Of a stretch of DNA of 64,000 bases, positions 15,937-23,815 are shown piece by piece. The notes under the pieces were generated by a model. It ran no database searches. It was given only the letters and a program-made list of their open reading frames with translations, and was not told where the DNA came from. This stretch comes from Actinoplanes oryzae. Its GTDB lineage: Bacteria; Actinomycetota; Actinomycetes; Mycobacteriales; Micromonosporaceae. The stretch spans positions 1-64,000 of the forward strand of contig NZ_JAUQWH010000011.1 of assembly GCF_030757795.1 (NCBI RefSeq). The letters run 5' to 3'. Both the position numbers and the translations under genes were made by a program. Position 1 is the stretch's first letter, and every line of letters starts with the position of its first letter.

Positions 15937-16291
15937 TGCACTCCCATCCAGGTGCCCGGAAGCCGTTTCCGGGCACGGAAGAACGCCGCCCGACCACCCG
16001 ATGCGCGTCAAGGCGGGTGCTGCCAGAGAATCAGGAATGGCGACAGAATGGCGGATCGAAGCAGGCAATGGAAAAGCACAAAGGGGCAGCGCATACGAGG
16101 CCGCCCGCGAATCCAGCCTTTTAGAACCCCCCGTGTTTGCCGTCAAGCAAAGGTTATTGAAGTCCAATGAGGAGAGTCAATGCACCTACAGATTGACAAG
16201 ACAAAACCCAACAGAACTGGTTAGACCGGACACAAATTGTACGGAGCGTGCGGAAGCATGGCCTCAGGGTGATATCGGCCACTGATTGTTG
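15937..16291. other. Leader and A+T-rich intergenic region upstream of the RHS gene
   Basis: This 355-bp region separates the RHS gene from a small hypothetical gene. Base composition drops sharply between 16060 and 16260 compared with the surrounding genes, as expected for laterally acquired DNA. It holds the candidate promoter at 16118-16146 and nothing else that could be assigned. Confidence 0.4.
16118..16146 (-). promoter_or_regulatory. Possible promoter of the RHS gene
   Basis: On the minus strand TTGACG (16146-16141) and TAAAAG (16123-16118) are spaced by 17 bp, a fair sigma-70-type match within an unusually A+T-rich stretch. It would give a leader of about 175 nt before ATG 15936. Another TTGACT lies about 35 bp further upstream. 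Confidence 0.3.
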
Positions 16292-16567
16292 TCAGTCGTC
16301 AGGCTGCTCCAAGGACCGGTCGTCGCGGGCGACCCCATCGGCGACGAAGTGACCTGCGGTGAAGCATTGAGAATCGGCGTCGAAGACGGCGCCTTCGAGG
16401 TGTCGCAGGATCAGTAGGTCACATGCTGAGCAGAACAGAGCAACCCTTTTCTCCGCGAAGGCCTTGGGCTGGGCCCCGGCGATCGCGTACGTGCCCAGCG
16501 GTTCGCCCACCAGGACCGGCCGGACAAGGACGGTGCCCGTCGTTCCGTAGCCGGGACACGGCTTCAC
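16292..16567 (-). CDS. Small hypothetical protein
   Basis: The 91-residue frame starts at GTG 16567 with only a weak purine-rich site upstream. Its middle (GEPLGTYAIAGAQPKAFAEK) and a Cys pair in LFCSACDLLILRHLEG suggest a soluble actinomycete-type small protein; the acidic tail reads DDRSLEQPDD. Two further Cys residues (near the N-terminus and in DSQCF) could bind metal, but no family is recognised. It lies alone at the edge of the accessory island. Confidence 0.5.
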   Translation of the reverse strand: MKPCPGYGTTGTVLVRPVLVGEPLGTYAIAGAQPKAFAEKRVALFCSACDLLILRHLEGAVFDADSQCFTAGHFVADGVARDDRSLEQPDD

Positions 16568-16675
16568 TGGCTCTCTGCCTTTGCTGGTGGCAGGGTTTCC
16601 GGGTTCGCGATCAAGGGCTGGCGTGCGGCGGATACCCGTAGCCGTTCTCCCACGGGAATCTGCCGTGCGGGTCGG

Positions 16676-16727
16676 GTCCGGCTACGCGAGGCCGAGGCGG
16701 CGTCCGGCTACGCGAGGCCGAGGCGGC
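16676..16727. repeat. Perfect 26-bp tandem duplication over a gene 3' end
   Basis: The 26-bp unit at 16676-16701 is repeated exactly at 16702-16727. The second copy contains the last codons and the TAG (16708-16710) of the minus-strand tctC-like gene; the first copy repeats that stop just downstream. It is one of three such stop-containing tandem repeats in the window. Confidence 0.9.
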
Positions 16728-17625
16728 TCAGGAGGGTGGTGACGCGGGCGGTTTCGTCGGCGATGAAGCCGGCGAAGGCGGGACCGTCCTGGTAGGCCGT
16801 TGACCAGCCGAAGCGCGCGCATGCGTCCGCCCACGGCGCCGACCCGGCCAGATCCGCGATCGTCTCGCGCAGGTCGGCGAGGTCCGCTGCGGGCAGGCCC
16901 GGCGGGGCGACGAGGCCTCGCCAGTTGGTGAAGGTCACGTTGAGGCCGGCCGAGCGTACGGTCGGCACCGCCAGCAGCGGCACCGGGTCGGCGCTGGTCA
17001 CGGCCAGGGCTCGGAGCTGGCCGGAGGCGATCTGGCCGGCGTACTCGCCGGGGCCGGACATGGCGAAGGCCACCTCGCGGCCCAGCAGCGCCGCCAGGAG
17101 GTCGCCGCCGCCGTCGTGGCGGCGGTAGGCGACGCGGGCCGGGGTGATGCCGGCCGCCTCGGCGACGAGCATGGTCACGAGGTGGTCGGGGCCGCCTGCC
17201 GAGGAGCCGCCGCCCGCGGGGACTGCGGGCGGGTCGGCACGCCAGGCTTCGATCAGGTCGTCGAGGGAGCCGTACGGGGAGTCGCGCCGCACGACCATGA
17301 CGGCCGGTTCCTGGACCAGGCGGGCGACCGGGGCGGTGCCTCGCAGGGTCACGTCGGCCGTGCGCTGGGCGCCGATGAGGCCGAGGCCCATGAGCATGAG
17401 CAGGTCGGGGTTGCCGTGCTCGTACGCCAGGCGCCGCAGGCCGACCACTCCCCCGCCGCCGGGCAGGTTGAAGACCTCGGCGCCCAGTTCGCGGGCCAGC
17501 ACGCGGGCGGTGATGTCGTAGCCGCTGCCCGGCGGGTTGGGGACCATGACGCGGACGCCGCCCGCGGCACCCCGGCAACCGGCCAGCGCACCCAGGGCGC
17601 CGCCCAGCAGCACGCGCCTTCTCAT
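16708..17625 (-). CDS. TctC-like tripartite tricarboxylate transporter binding protein (lipoprotein)
   Basis: ATG 17625 gives 305 residues with a lipoprotein signal ending LGALAGC. The Bug/TctC fold is indicated by MVPNPPGSGYDITAR (substrate loop), FNLPGGGG, SPYGSLDDL, GGGSSAGGPDHLV and FTNWRGLVAPPGLP. TctC proteins bind citrate-like or other carboxylates outside the membrane. No tctAB genes are adjacent; the complete tctCBA operon lies at 27529-30536. This gene is divergent from a CitA/DcuS-type kinase with only 28 bp between the starts. It may therefore present ligand to the kinase or share the distant permease. The 3' end is tandemly duplicated. Confidence 0.85.
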   Translation of the reverse strand: MRRRVLLGGALGALAGCRGAAGGVRVMVPNPPGSGYDITARVLARELGAEVFNLPGGGGVVGLRRLAYEHGNPDLLMLMGLGLIGAQRTADVTLRGTAPVARLVQEPAVMVVRRDSPYGSLDDLIEAWRADPPAVPAGGGSSAGGPDHLVTMLVAEAAGITPARVAYRRHDGGGDLLAALLGREVAFAMSGPGEYAGQIASGQLRALAVTSADPVPLLAVPTVRSAGLNVTFTNWRGLVAPPGLPAADLADLRETIADLAGSAPWADACARFGWSTAYQDGPAFAGFIADETARVTTLLSRLGLA

Positions 17626-17653
17626 CCCGACAGTGTGGCGGCAGGATCGGGGC

Positions 17654-19183
17654 ATGAGACAGCGGCTCTCGCTGGCCGGTCAGCTGCTCGCCCTTCAGCT
17701 GGCCATCGTGCTGCTGGTGGCCGGTGCGGTGGCGGCGGTGTCGATCGCCGAGGCGGACGCGGCGTTCCGGCGGGTGGAGGGCGAGCGGCTGCGCTCGGTG
17801 GGCGAGAACACGGCGATCAACCGGACCGTACGCCTCGGGCTCGGCGACCCGCTCGGCCGCGACGCCCTGGAGACCGTGGCGGAGAGCGCGCGGGCCGTGT
17901 CCGGGGCGTCCTACGTCACGATCACCGACGCCGCCGGCACCGTGGTCACCGGGCCCGACGCCGGGCGCCCCGCCGCGCTCGCCGGCAGCCCCGCCCTGTC
18001 CGGCCGCTCGTGGGTCGGTGTCGTCGGGGACGCCCTGGTCGCGCACGTGCCGGTCCTGCGCGAGCCCGACGGGCGGTTCCTCGGGCTGATCGTGGTCGGC
18101 CGCGCGTACCCGACGCTCGCCGACCAGCTGGCGAGCGCCCTGACGAACCTGCTCACCTATCTGGTGCTCGGGACCGTGCTGGGCGTCGGCGGGTCGCTGC
18201 TGGTCGCGCGCCGGGTCAAGCGGCAGACGCTGGGGCTGGAGCCGCGCGAGATCACCGGCCTGGTCGAGCACCGGGAGGCGATGCTGCACGGCATCCGTGA
18301 GGGCGTGATCGGCACGGATCCCGCGCACCGGGTGACGTTGGTCAACGACGAGGCCGTACGGCTGCTGGGGTTGCGTCCCGACGCGGTCGGCCGCCCGCTG
18401 TCGGACTCCGGGATCTCGGCGGCGCTGCTGGACGTGCTCACCGGCCGGTCGCCGGGCGCCGACCAGGTGGTGCTGAGCGACGACCGGGTGCTGGTCCTCA
18501 ACCGCCGCCCGGTCGTGCTGCAGGGGCGCGCGGCCGGATCGGTGACCACGCTGCGCGACCGCACCGAGCTGACGGCCCTGCGCCGCGAGCTCGACGTCAG
18601 CCGGCACACGACGGACACGCTGCGGGCGCAGGCGCACGAGTTCGCGAACCGGCTGCACACGATCTCGGGGCTGGTCGAGCTGGGCGAGCACGACGAGGTG
18701 GTGCGGTACATCACGCGCACGAGCGAGCTGCGCGAGCGCCTCGACCGTACCGTCACGGCCGCCGTGCGCGACCCCGCGCTCGCCGCGCTGCTGATCGCCA
18801 AGGCCGCCCTGGCCGCCGAGCAGGGTGTGACGCTGACCCTCGACCCGGAGACCGCGCTGCCGCCGGTCGGCGACCGGCTCTCCGCCGATCTGGTCACCGT
18901 CGTGGGCAATCTGGTCGACAACGCGCTGGACGCGGTGGGTCCGGGCGGGTCGATCTCGGTACGCGTCCACGGCGCCACCGTCACGGTGACCGACTCGGGG
19001 CCCGGGGTGGCCCCGGCGCTCGCGGATCAGGTGTTCCAGCAGGGCTGGAGCACCAAGGCGACGGCGGACGGCCACCACGGGCTCGGCCTCGCCCTGGTCC
19101 GGCTGATCTGCACGCGTCGAGGGGGTGACGTGTCGGTGCGCGGATCGGCCTTCACCGCGCGTCTGGCGAAGGAGGCCCGGTGA
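17654..19183 (+). CDS. CitA/DcuS-like sensor histidine kinase
   Basis: The 509-residue protein has a transmembrane helix at about residues 10-32, an extracytoplasmic PAS-like sensor region (SGASYVTITDAAGTVVTG) typical of carboxylate sensors, a second transmembrane helix near 160-180, a cytoplasmic PAS segment, a phosphoacceptor region AQAHEFANRLHTISGL (His328) and an ATPase domain with NLVDNALDAVG, GPGVAP and GLGLALVR. The layout matches CitA/DcuS/DctS kinases that sense citrate or C4-dicarboxylates. It overlaps its response regulator by 4 bp (GTGA) and is divergent from a tctC-like gene, so a tricarboxylate-type ligand is likely. Confidence 0.9.
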   Translation: MRQRLSLAGQLLALQLAIVLLVAGAVAAVSIAEADAAFRRVEGERLRSVGENTAINRTVRLGLGDPLGRDALETVAESARAVSGASYVTITDAAGTVVTGPDAGRPAALAGSPALSGRSWVGVVGDALVAHVPVLREPDGRFLGLIVVGRAYPTLADQLASALTNLLTYLVLGTVLGVGGSLLVARRVKRQTLGLEPREITGLVEHREAMLHGIREGVIGTDPAHRVTLVNDEAVRLLGLRPDAVGRPLSDSGISAALLDVLTGRSPGADQVVLSDDRVLVLNRRPVVLQGRAAGSVTTLRDRTELTALRRELDVSRHTTDTLRAQAHEFANRLHTISGLVELGEHDEVVRYITRTSELRERLDRTVTAAVRDPALAALLIAKAALAAEQGVTLTLDPETALPPVGDRLSADLVTVVGNLVDNALDAVGPGGSISVRVHGATVTVTDSGPGVAPALADQVFQQGWSTKATADGHHGLGLALVRLICTRRGGDVSVRGSAFTARLAKEAR

Positions 19184-19854
19184 TCCGTGTCCTTGTCGTG
19201 GACGACGACTTCATGGTGGCCCGGGTGCACCGCGGCTTCGTCGACAAGGTGCCGGGGTTCACCACGGTCGGCGCCGCGCACACCGGCACGGACGCGCTCG
19301 CCCAGGCCGGCGAGCTGCGCCCGGACCTGGTGCTGCTCGACATCTACCTGCCCGACATCACCGGGCTCGAGGTGCTGCGCCGCCTGCGCGCCACGGCGGA
19401 CGGCGGCCCGGACGTCCTCGCCGTCACGGCCGCCCGCGACGTCCCGACCGTGCGCTCGGCGCTGCGCGGGGGCGTGCTGCACTACCTGCTGAAACCGTTC
19501 GGCTTCGACGTGCTGCGGGACCGCCTGGAGAGGTACGCGGCGGTGCACGACCGGCTCGCCGGCTCCGCCGATGTGGGGCAGTCCGAGGTGGACGAGCTGT
19601 TCGTGGCGGTGCGCGCGGGGGGCGTACCGATGCCGAAGGGTCTCACCCCGGACACCTCGCGCCTGATCGCCGGGGTGATGCGCGCCAGCGCCGAGGACCT
19701 GTCCGCCGAGGAGTGGGCCGGGCGGGCGGGCCTGTCCCGGGTGAGCACCCGGCGCTATCTCGAATGGTTCGTCGCGTCGGGAAAGGCCGAAGTGCGTCTC
19801 CGGTACGGACCCGTCGGGCGCCCGCAACGCCGCTACCGCTGGATCACTCCATGA
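19180..19854 (+). CDS. CitB/DctR-like response regulator
   Basis: The 224-residue protein starts at GTG 19180 inside the kinase stop (GTGA), with GGAGG just upstream. The receiver domain has the acidic pocket VVDDD (10-12), the phosphorylation site LLDIYLPD (Asp54), a Thr in AVTAA and the conserved Lys in LLKPFG. The C-terminal part ends in a winged helix-turn-helix region (AEEWAGRAGLSRVSTRRYLEW) as in CitB-family regulators. It very probably controls the adjacent tctC-like gene and perhaps the tctCBA operon about 8 kb away. Its end overlaps a convergent small frame by 11 bp. Confidence 0.9.
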   Translation: MIRVLVVDDDFMVARVHRGFVDKVPGFTTVGAAHTGTDALAQAGELRPDLVLLDIYLPDITGLEVLRRLRATADGGPDVLAVTAARDVPTVRSALRGGVLHYLLKPFGFDVLRDRLERYAAVHDRLAGSADVGQSEVDELFVAVRAGGVPMPKGLTPDTSRLIAGVMRASAEDLSAEEWAGRAGLSRVSTRRYLEWFVASGKAEVRLRYGPVGRPQRRYRWITP

Positions 19855-19975
19855 GATGCCGGTGCGCCCGCGCCCAGCGGATGCGCGCCGCGGTCTCGTC
19901 GAGCGTGCCGTCCTCGCGCCACGCCAGCTGCGGCTGACGGCCCTCGGCGGCGAGCCGCAGCGCCATGTCGAGCAC
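19844..19975 (-). CDS. Short hypothetical ORF, possibly a 3' gene fragment
   Basis: A 43-residue frame from GTG 19975 has good codon bias and reads VLDMALRLAAEGRQPQLAW followed by REDGTLDETAARIRWARAHR. A GGGAGG sequence is 10 nt upstream of the GTG, but it also belongs to the phosphotransferase remnant that runs into it in another frame. It may be a real tiny protein or the tail of a gene fused by deletion. No family is recognised. Confidence 0.4.
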   Translation of the reverse strand: MLDMALRLAAEGRQPQLAWREDGTLDETAARIRWARAHRHLME

Positions 19976-20166
19976 CTGCTGTTCACCTCCCGGCCGTCGT
20001 CGTCGATCCCCAGAAACTTCGGCGCGTACGGGAAACCGGCCTCCTGGAGAAACCGCAGCAACTCATGCACGCTCGCCGACCACGGGTGCACCGGCCGTCG
20101 CACCGTGTCCCCGATCCGCACCACGCGCCGGTGCGGATCGCCCTGCAGCACCTCGACGTCCGCCAT
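19976..20166 (-). pseudogene. 5' remnant of an aminoglycoside-phosphotransferase-like gene
   Basis: From ATG 20166 about 60 residues (GDPHRRVVRIGDTVRRPVHP, then SVHELLRFLQEAGFPYAPKF and LGIDDDGREV) match the start of the actinobacterial phosphotransferase family with an APH fold. The frame then continues into sequence antisense to other genes, and the rest of the kinase (catalytic loop and DFG region) is missing. A deletion has apparently joined this start to the tail at 19844-19975. It is interpreted as a pseudogene. Confidence 0.6.
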
Positions 20167-20348
20167 GCCCGGACGGTAGACCGCTCGCGCCCCCGCCGCA
20201 GCGCTATTAGCGTGCGTGATTCACGCAGCATCTCCTGGATGCCCGGCGGCCCCGACTGATCGCGAAAACTTCACGGCGGAGCGCACAACGGATCGTGGCC
20301 CCGATGGCATTGAAGGGCGGGACACCGGAGATCGGCGAAGGGACCGGG

Positions 20349-20819
20349 ATGCGGTTCGAGGAGTTCACGGCGGCTCGGCTGCCCGCACTGTTGCGGTACG
20401 CCGCGGCGCTGTGCGGGGACAGCGGCGAGGCCGACGACGTGGTGCAGGAGGCGCTCACCCGGGCGCTGGTGCGGTGGAAGCGGATCGGGGACCTCGCCGA
20501 GCCGTACGCCTACGTGCGGACGATGGTCACCAACGAGTTCCTGGCCCGCAAGCGTCGCCGGCGCTTCCTGCTGGTGCCGCTGGATCGGCACGACCCGCCG
20601 GCGCGGCCGCCCGTACGCGCTGATCCCGAGGTCTGGGCGTGGCTCGCCGGACTGCCACGCCAGCAGCGGGTCGTCCTGGTCCTGCGGTACTACGAGGGGC
20701 TGAGCGACGACGAGATCGCCGAGGTGCTGGGCTGCCGTCCCGGCACGGTCCGGGGGTACGCCAGCCGGGCGCTCGCCAGCCTCCGCGTCACGCACACCAC
20801 GGAAGGAGTCCAGGCATGA
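20349..20819 (+). CDS. SigE-family ECF RNA polymerase sigma factor
   Basis: ATG 20349 (GAAGGGA upstream) gives 156 residues. Region 2 is seen as FTAARLPALLRYAAALCGDS followed by EADDVVQEALTRALVRW, and region 4 as LPRQQRVVLVLRYYEGLSDDE then IAEVLGCRPGTVRGYASRAL. This is the SigE-family (SigE-like, short) group common in actinomycetes. It overlaps the following membrane-protein gene by 4 bp (ATGA), so the two are co-translated. That protein probably modulates the sigma factor. Target promoters cannot be read from the window. Confidence 0.9.
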   Translation: MRFEEFTAARLPALLRYAAALCGDSGEADDVVQEALTRALVRWKRIGDLAEPYAYVRTMVTNEFLARKRRRRFLLVPLDRHDPPARPPVRADPEVWAWLAGLPRQQRVVLVLRYYEGLSDDEIAEVLGCRPGTVRGYASRALASLRVTHTTEGVQA

Positions 20820-22039
20820 CCGGCATCGACGAAGTGGTGCGCACGATCGAGATCCGCGCCGCGCAGGCCTCCGACGGTGCGGGCCTGACCGAGCGGGTCC
20901 TGGCCGGGGCGGCGAGGGTCAGGCGCCGTCGGCAGTGGGCCGCCGTGGCGGCCGCCGCGACCGTGGTGCTGGGAGCGGCGGCCGCGTTTCCGGTCACCGC
21001 CCGGCTGCGCGCCGACCACGCGCCGCCCACCACGCCGCAGCCGGTCACGGTGTCGACGCCGCCCTCCCGCGAACCCGTGCCGACGCCCTCCGCGCCGACG
21101 CCCTCCGTGGCGACGTCCTTCGTGCCGACGCCGGCCCCGGGGCACTATCGGGACCTCGGTCAGCTGACTGTGGCGCCGGCGGGCGGGTCCGCGTACACCT
21201 GGCGGCGCGGGACCAGCGGCGCCCTGCAGTGGATGGTGCCCTTCACGACGAGCAGCAAGGGAGACACCTGCTGCGCCGCGATGGTGCGGGTCTACGACCC
21301 CGGCATGTACGACGCCAGGGACCTGCGGCGCGGGGAGCAGGTGCGGGTCGCCGGGCATGCGGCGTGGTTCGGCACCACGACCGTCACCGCGCCGACCGAG
21401 CCGCCGGAGATCAGGAGCGATTCCGTGGGCGACTTCGAGGTGCCCACGCTCGGCTGGCAGGACAAGTCCGGCGCCTGGGTGACCGTCATCAACGGCCAGG
21501 ACGCCCCGGAGCAGTTCCGCACCAAGGGCGGCGCGCTCCGGGCGGAGATGTTCGCCATCGCCGCCGACGTCCGGCTGACCGCCCCCGAGGATCCGCTGGT
21601 GCCGATGCACTTCCGGAAGATCCCGGGCGACCTGCCGATGTCGTTCTCCTACGCCGACGACCGGGAGTTTCAGGACGGGCAGCAGGCCACGCTCGGCTTC
21701 GGCGGCGACACGGGCGTCCCGCAGCTCTACCTGGGCGGTTCGTCGACGACCGGCGCCCGGGCACCGCTGGAGATCAGCGCGTGGACGGCGACGACGACGC
21801 CGTGGACCGAGCTGCGCGACCAGGCGACACCGGCCGGCAAGGTGGCGGGGCATCCGGCCTGGGTCGCCGAGGGGCCGGACGGCGAGAGCATCCTGCTGGT
21901 CGAGGCCGGCACCTGCGGCATCGAGGTCAAGGCCCCGGACCCGGACGACATCGCCCTCGCCGACCGGAAGGCGATGTTCTCCGGCGCCACGTTCGACAGG
22001 TGTGACTCGACGGCGACCTGGACGCGGCCGCTCAACTGA
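20816..22039 (+). CDS. Single-pass membrane protein, putative sigma-factor partner
   Basis: The 407-residue protein starts at ATG 20816 with GGAAGGAG upstream. The N-terminal ~35 residues are cytoplasmic and basic (RVRRRRQW), followed by one transmembrane helix (about residues 40-60), a Pro/Thr/Ser-rich linker, and an extracellular domain of about 300 residues with three Cys. No zinc-binding anti-sigma motif (HxxxCxxC) is present. The same architecture occurs in the protein at 37225-38403, also paired with a SigE-type sigma factor. Translational coupling suggests a regulatory partner of the sigma factor. Confidence 0.75.
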   Translation: MTGIDEVVRTIEIRAAQASDGAGLTERVLAGAARVRRRRQWAAVAAAATVVLGAAAAFPVTARLRADHAPPTTPQPVTVSTPPSREPVPTPSAPTPSVATSFVPTPAPGHYRDLGQLTVAPAGGSAYTWRRGTSGALQWMVPFTTSSKGDTCCAAMVRVYDPGMYDARDLRRGEQVRVAGHAAWFGTTTVTAPTEPPEIRSDSVGDFEVPTLGWQDKSGAWVTVINGQDAPEQFRTKGGALRAEMFAIAADVRLTAPEDPLVPMHFRKIPGDLPMSFSYADDREFQDGQQATLGFGGDTGVPQLYLGGSSTTGARAPLEISAWTATTTPWTELRDQATPAGKVAGHPAWVAEGPDGESILLVEAGTCGIEVKAPDPDDIALADRKAMFSGATFDRCDSTATWTRPLN

Positions 22040-22105
22040 GCGCCGCGACCGTCTCACGCCCGCGAAAAACGGGGAGGCGGCGCGCATCCGAGCCGGCCGG
22101 CGGTC

Positions 22106-23815
22106 TCACTCGCCGTGCCAGGAGTGCCAGAGGGCAGCGTAGGGGCCGCCCGCGCGGAGGAGGTCGTCGTGGCTGCCCAGCTCGATGATGCGGCCGGCGT
22201 CCATCACGGCGACGCGGTCGGCGTCGTGGGAGGTCTGGAGGCGGTGGGCGATGGCGATCACCGTGCGGTCGTGCAGGACCGCCGCCAGGGCTCGCTCGGC
22301 GGTGCGGGCCGCGCGCGGGTCGAGCAGGGCGGTGGCCTCGTCGAGGATCACCGTGTGGGGGTCGGCGAGCAGGACGCGGGCCAGGGCGAGCTGCTGGGCC
22401 TGGCCGCCGTCGGGCGGGTGCTCGCCCAGGTCGGCGTCGAGGTCGTCGGCCCAGTCGGCGCCGACGGTCTTGAGGGCGCGGCGCAGCGCGTCGTCGGGGG
22501 CGGGCACCATGAGGTTCTCCCGCAGGGTCGAGCGGAAGACGTGGTGGTCCTGGGTGACCAGCACGACCTGGCGGCGCAGCTCGTCCGGGGGCAGGTCGGC
22601 GACGGGCACGCCGCCCACGGTGACCGTGCCCGCGCCGGGGCGGTCGACGCCGGCGATGAGGCGGGCGAGGGTGGACTTGCCCGCGCCGGACAGGCCCACG
22701 ACGGCGAGGCGCTCACCCGGGCGGACGGTCAGGTCGACGTCGCGGAGCACGTCCGGCCCCGGCCCGTACGCGTAGCGCACGCCCCGCACCTCGATGCGGT
22801 CACCGGCCGGCGCGCCGATCGCCCGGGGCGGCTCGGCGGGCACGGCGGCCAGGCCCTCGACCCGGGCGAAGGAGGCGCTGCTGCTCTGCAACTGCTCGAT
22901 CCAGATCATGATGCTGTCGAGCGGGCCGACGATCTGGCGCAGGTAGAGGATCGCCGCGGCGACCGTGCCGAGCGTGACCGAGCCGCGGAAGTAGAGGGCG
23001 CCGCCGACGGCCATGATGAGGACGACCGGCAGCACGTAGGACATCTCCACCATCGGGAAGAACATCGTGCGCAGCCGCAGCGTCGCCATCCGGGTGCGCC
23101 GGGTCTCCGCCAGCGCCGCGTGCCCGGCGGCCAGGCGCTGCTCGCGCAGGTGGAAGGCCTCGACCGTGCGGGCGCCCGCGGTCGTGGCGGCGAGCTCCTC
23201 GGCCATGACGGAGTTGGCCTCGCCCTCGGTGAGATAGGCCGCCCGGGCGCGGCGCAGGTACCACCGGGTGATGAACCAGATGCCGGTGAAGCCGACCAGG
23301 CCCACCGCGCCGAGCGGCGGGCTGAGGACCAGCACGGCGACGGCGATCAGCACCAGCTGCACGAAGCCGACGAGCAGCTCGGGCAGCACGTCGCGCAGGG
23401 TGGTGGCGACCGCGTCGACGTCGGTGGTGCCGCGGGCGGTGAGGTCGCCGGTGGGCACGCGCTCGATGACCGACGCGGGCAGGCCCAGCGACCGGCGCAG
23501 GAAGCCCTCGCGGATGCGGGCGGCGGTGCGCTCGCCGAAGCGGTAGCCCATCCGCAGCGCGTAGCGGGACACGACCGTGCGGACGACCGCGCAGGTCAGC
23601 ACGGCGACGGCCAGGCGGTCGACGCCGGCGGCGCCCTCGCCCGCGGCGACGGCGTCGATGATCCGGCCGAGCAGCCAGGGCCCGCCGAGCGCGGCGACGG
23701 CGGCCAGCGCGTTGAGCGCCATCATGACGGCGACGGCCCGGCGGTCGGCGGCGATCAGCCGGCCGGCGGCCCGCACGACCTGCCGGGTGCCGGCGACGGG
23801 CAGCGTGGTGCTCAT
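22106..23815 (-). CDS. ABC exporter subunit with intact Walker motifs but degenerate signature
   Basis: The 569-residue protein has an N-terminal six-helix transmembrane domain and a C-terminal ATPase domain. Walker A (VVGLSGAGKST), Walker B plus catalytic Glu (TVILDEATALLD) and the H-loop (AIAHRL) are intact. The ABC signature reads PDGGQ instead of LSGGQ. ATG 23815 overlaps the stop of the upstream half-transporter gene (ATGA). Together they form a heterodimeric exporter in which this subunit supplies the only usable P-loop. Substrate is unknown; such actinobacterial pairs export peptides, drugs or lipids. Confidence 0.9.
   Translation of the reverse strand: MSTTLPVAGTRQVVRAAGRLIAADRRAVAVMMALNALAAVAALGGPWLLGRIIDAVAAGEGAAGVDRLAVAVLTCAVVRTVVSRYALRMGYRFGERTAARIREGFLRRSLGLPASVIERVPTGDLTARGTTDVDAVATTLRDVLPELLVGFVQLVLIAVAVLVLSPPLGAVGLVGFTGIWFITRWYLRRARAAYLTEGEANSVMAEELAATTAGARTVEAFHLREQRLAAGHAALAETRRTRMATLRLRTMFFPMVEMSYVLPVVLIMAVGGALYFRGSVTLGTVAAAILYLRQIVGPLDSIMIWIEQLQSSSASFARVEGLAAVPAEPPRAIGAPAGDRIEVRGVRYAYGPGPDVLRDVDLTVRPGERLAVVGLSGAGKSTLARLIAGVDRPGAGTVTVGGVPVADLPPDELRRQVVLVTQDHHVFRSTLRENLMVPAPDDALRRALKTVGADWADDLDADLGEHPPDGGQAQQLALARVLLADPHTVILDEATALLDPRAARTAERALAAVLHDRTVIAIAHRLQTSHDADRVAVMDAGRIIELGSHDDLLRAGGPYAALWHSWHGE

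Noticed and set aside
19027-19980. Continuation of the phosphotransferase frame into a 379-codon ORF
   Set aside because: Beyond about 19980 it is antisense to the response regulator and kinase genes and loses all similarity to the family.
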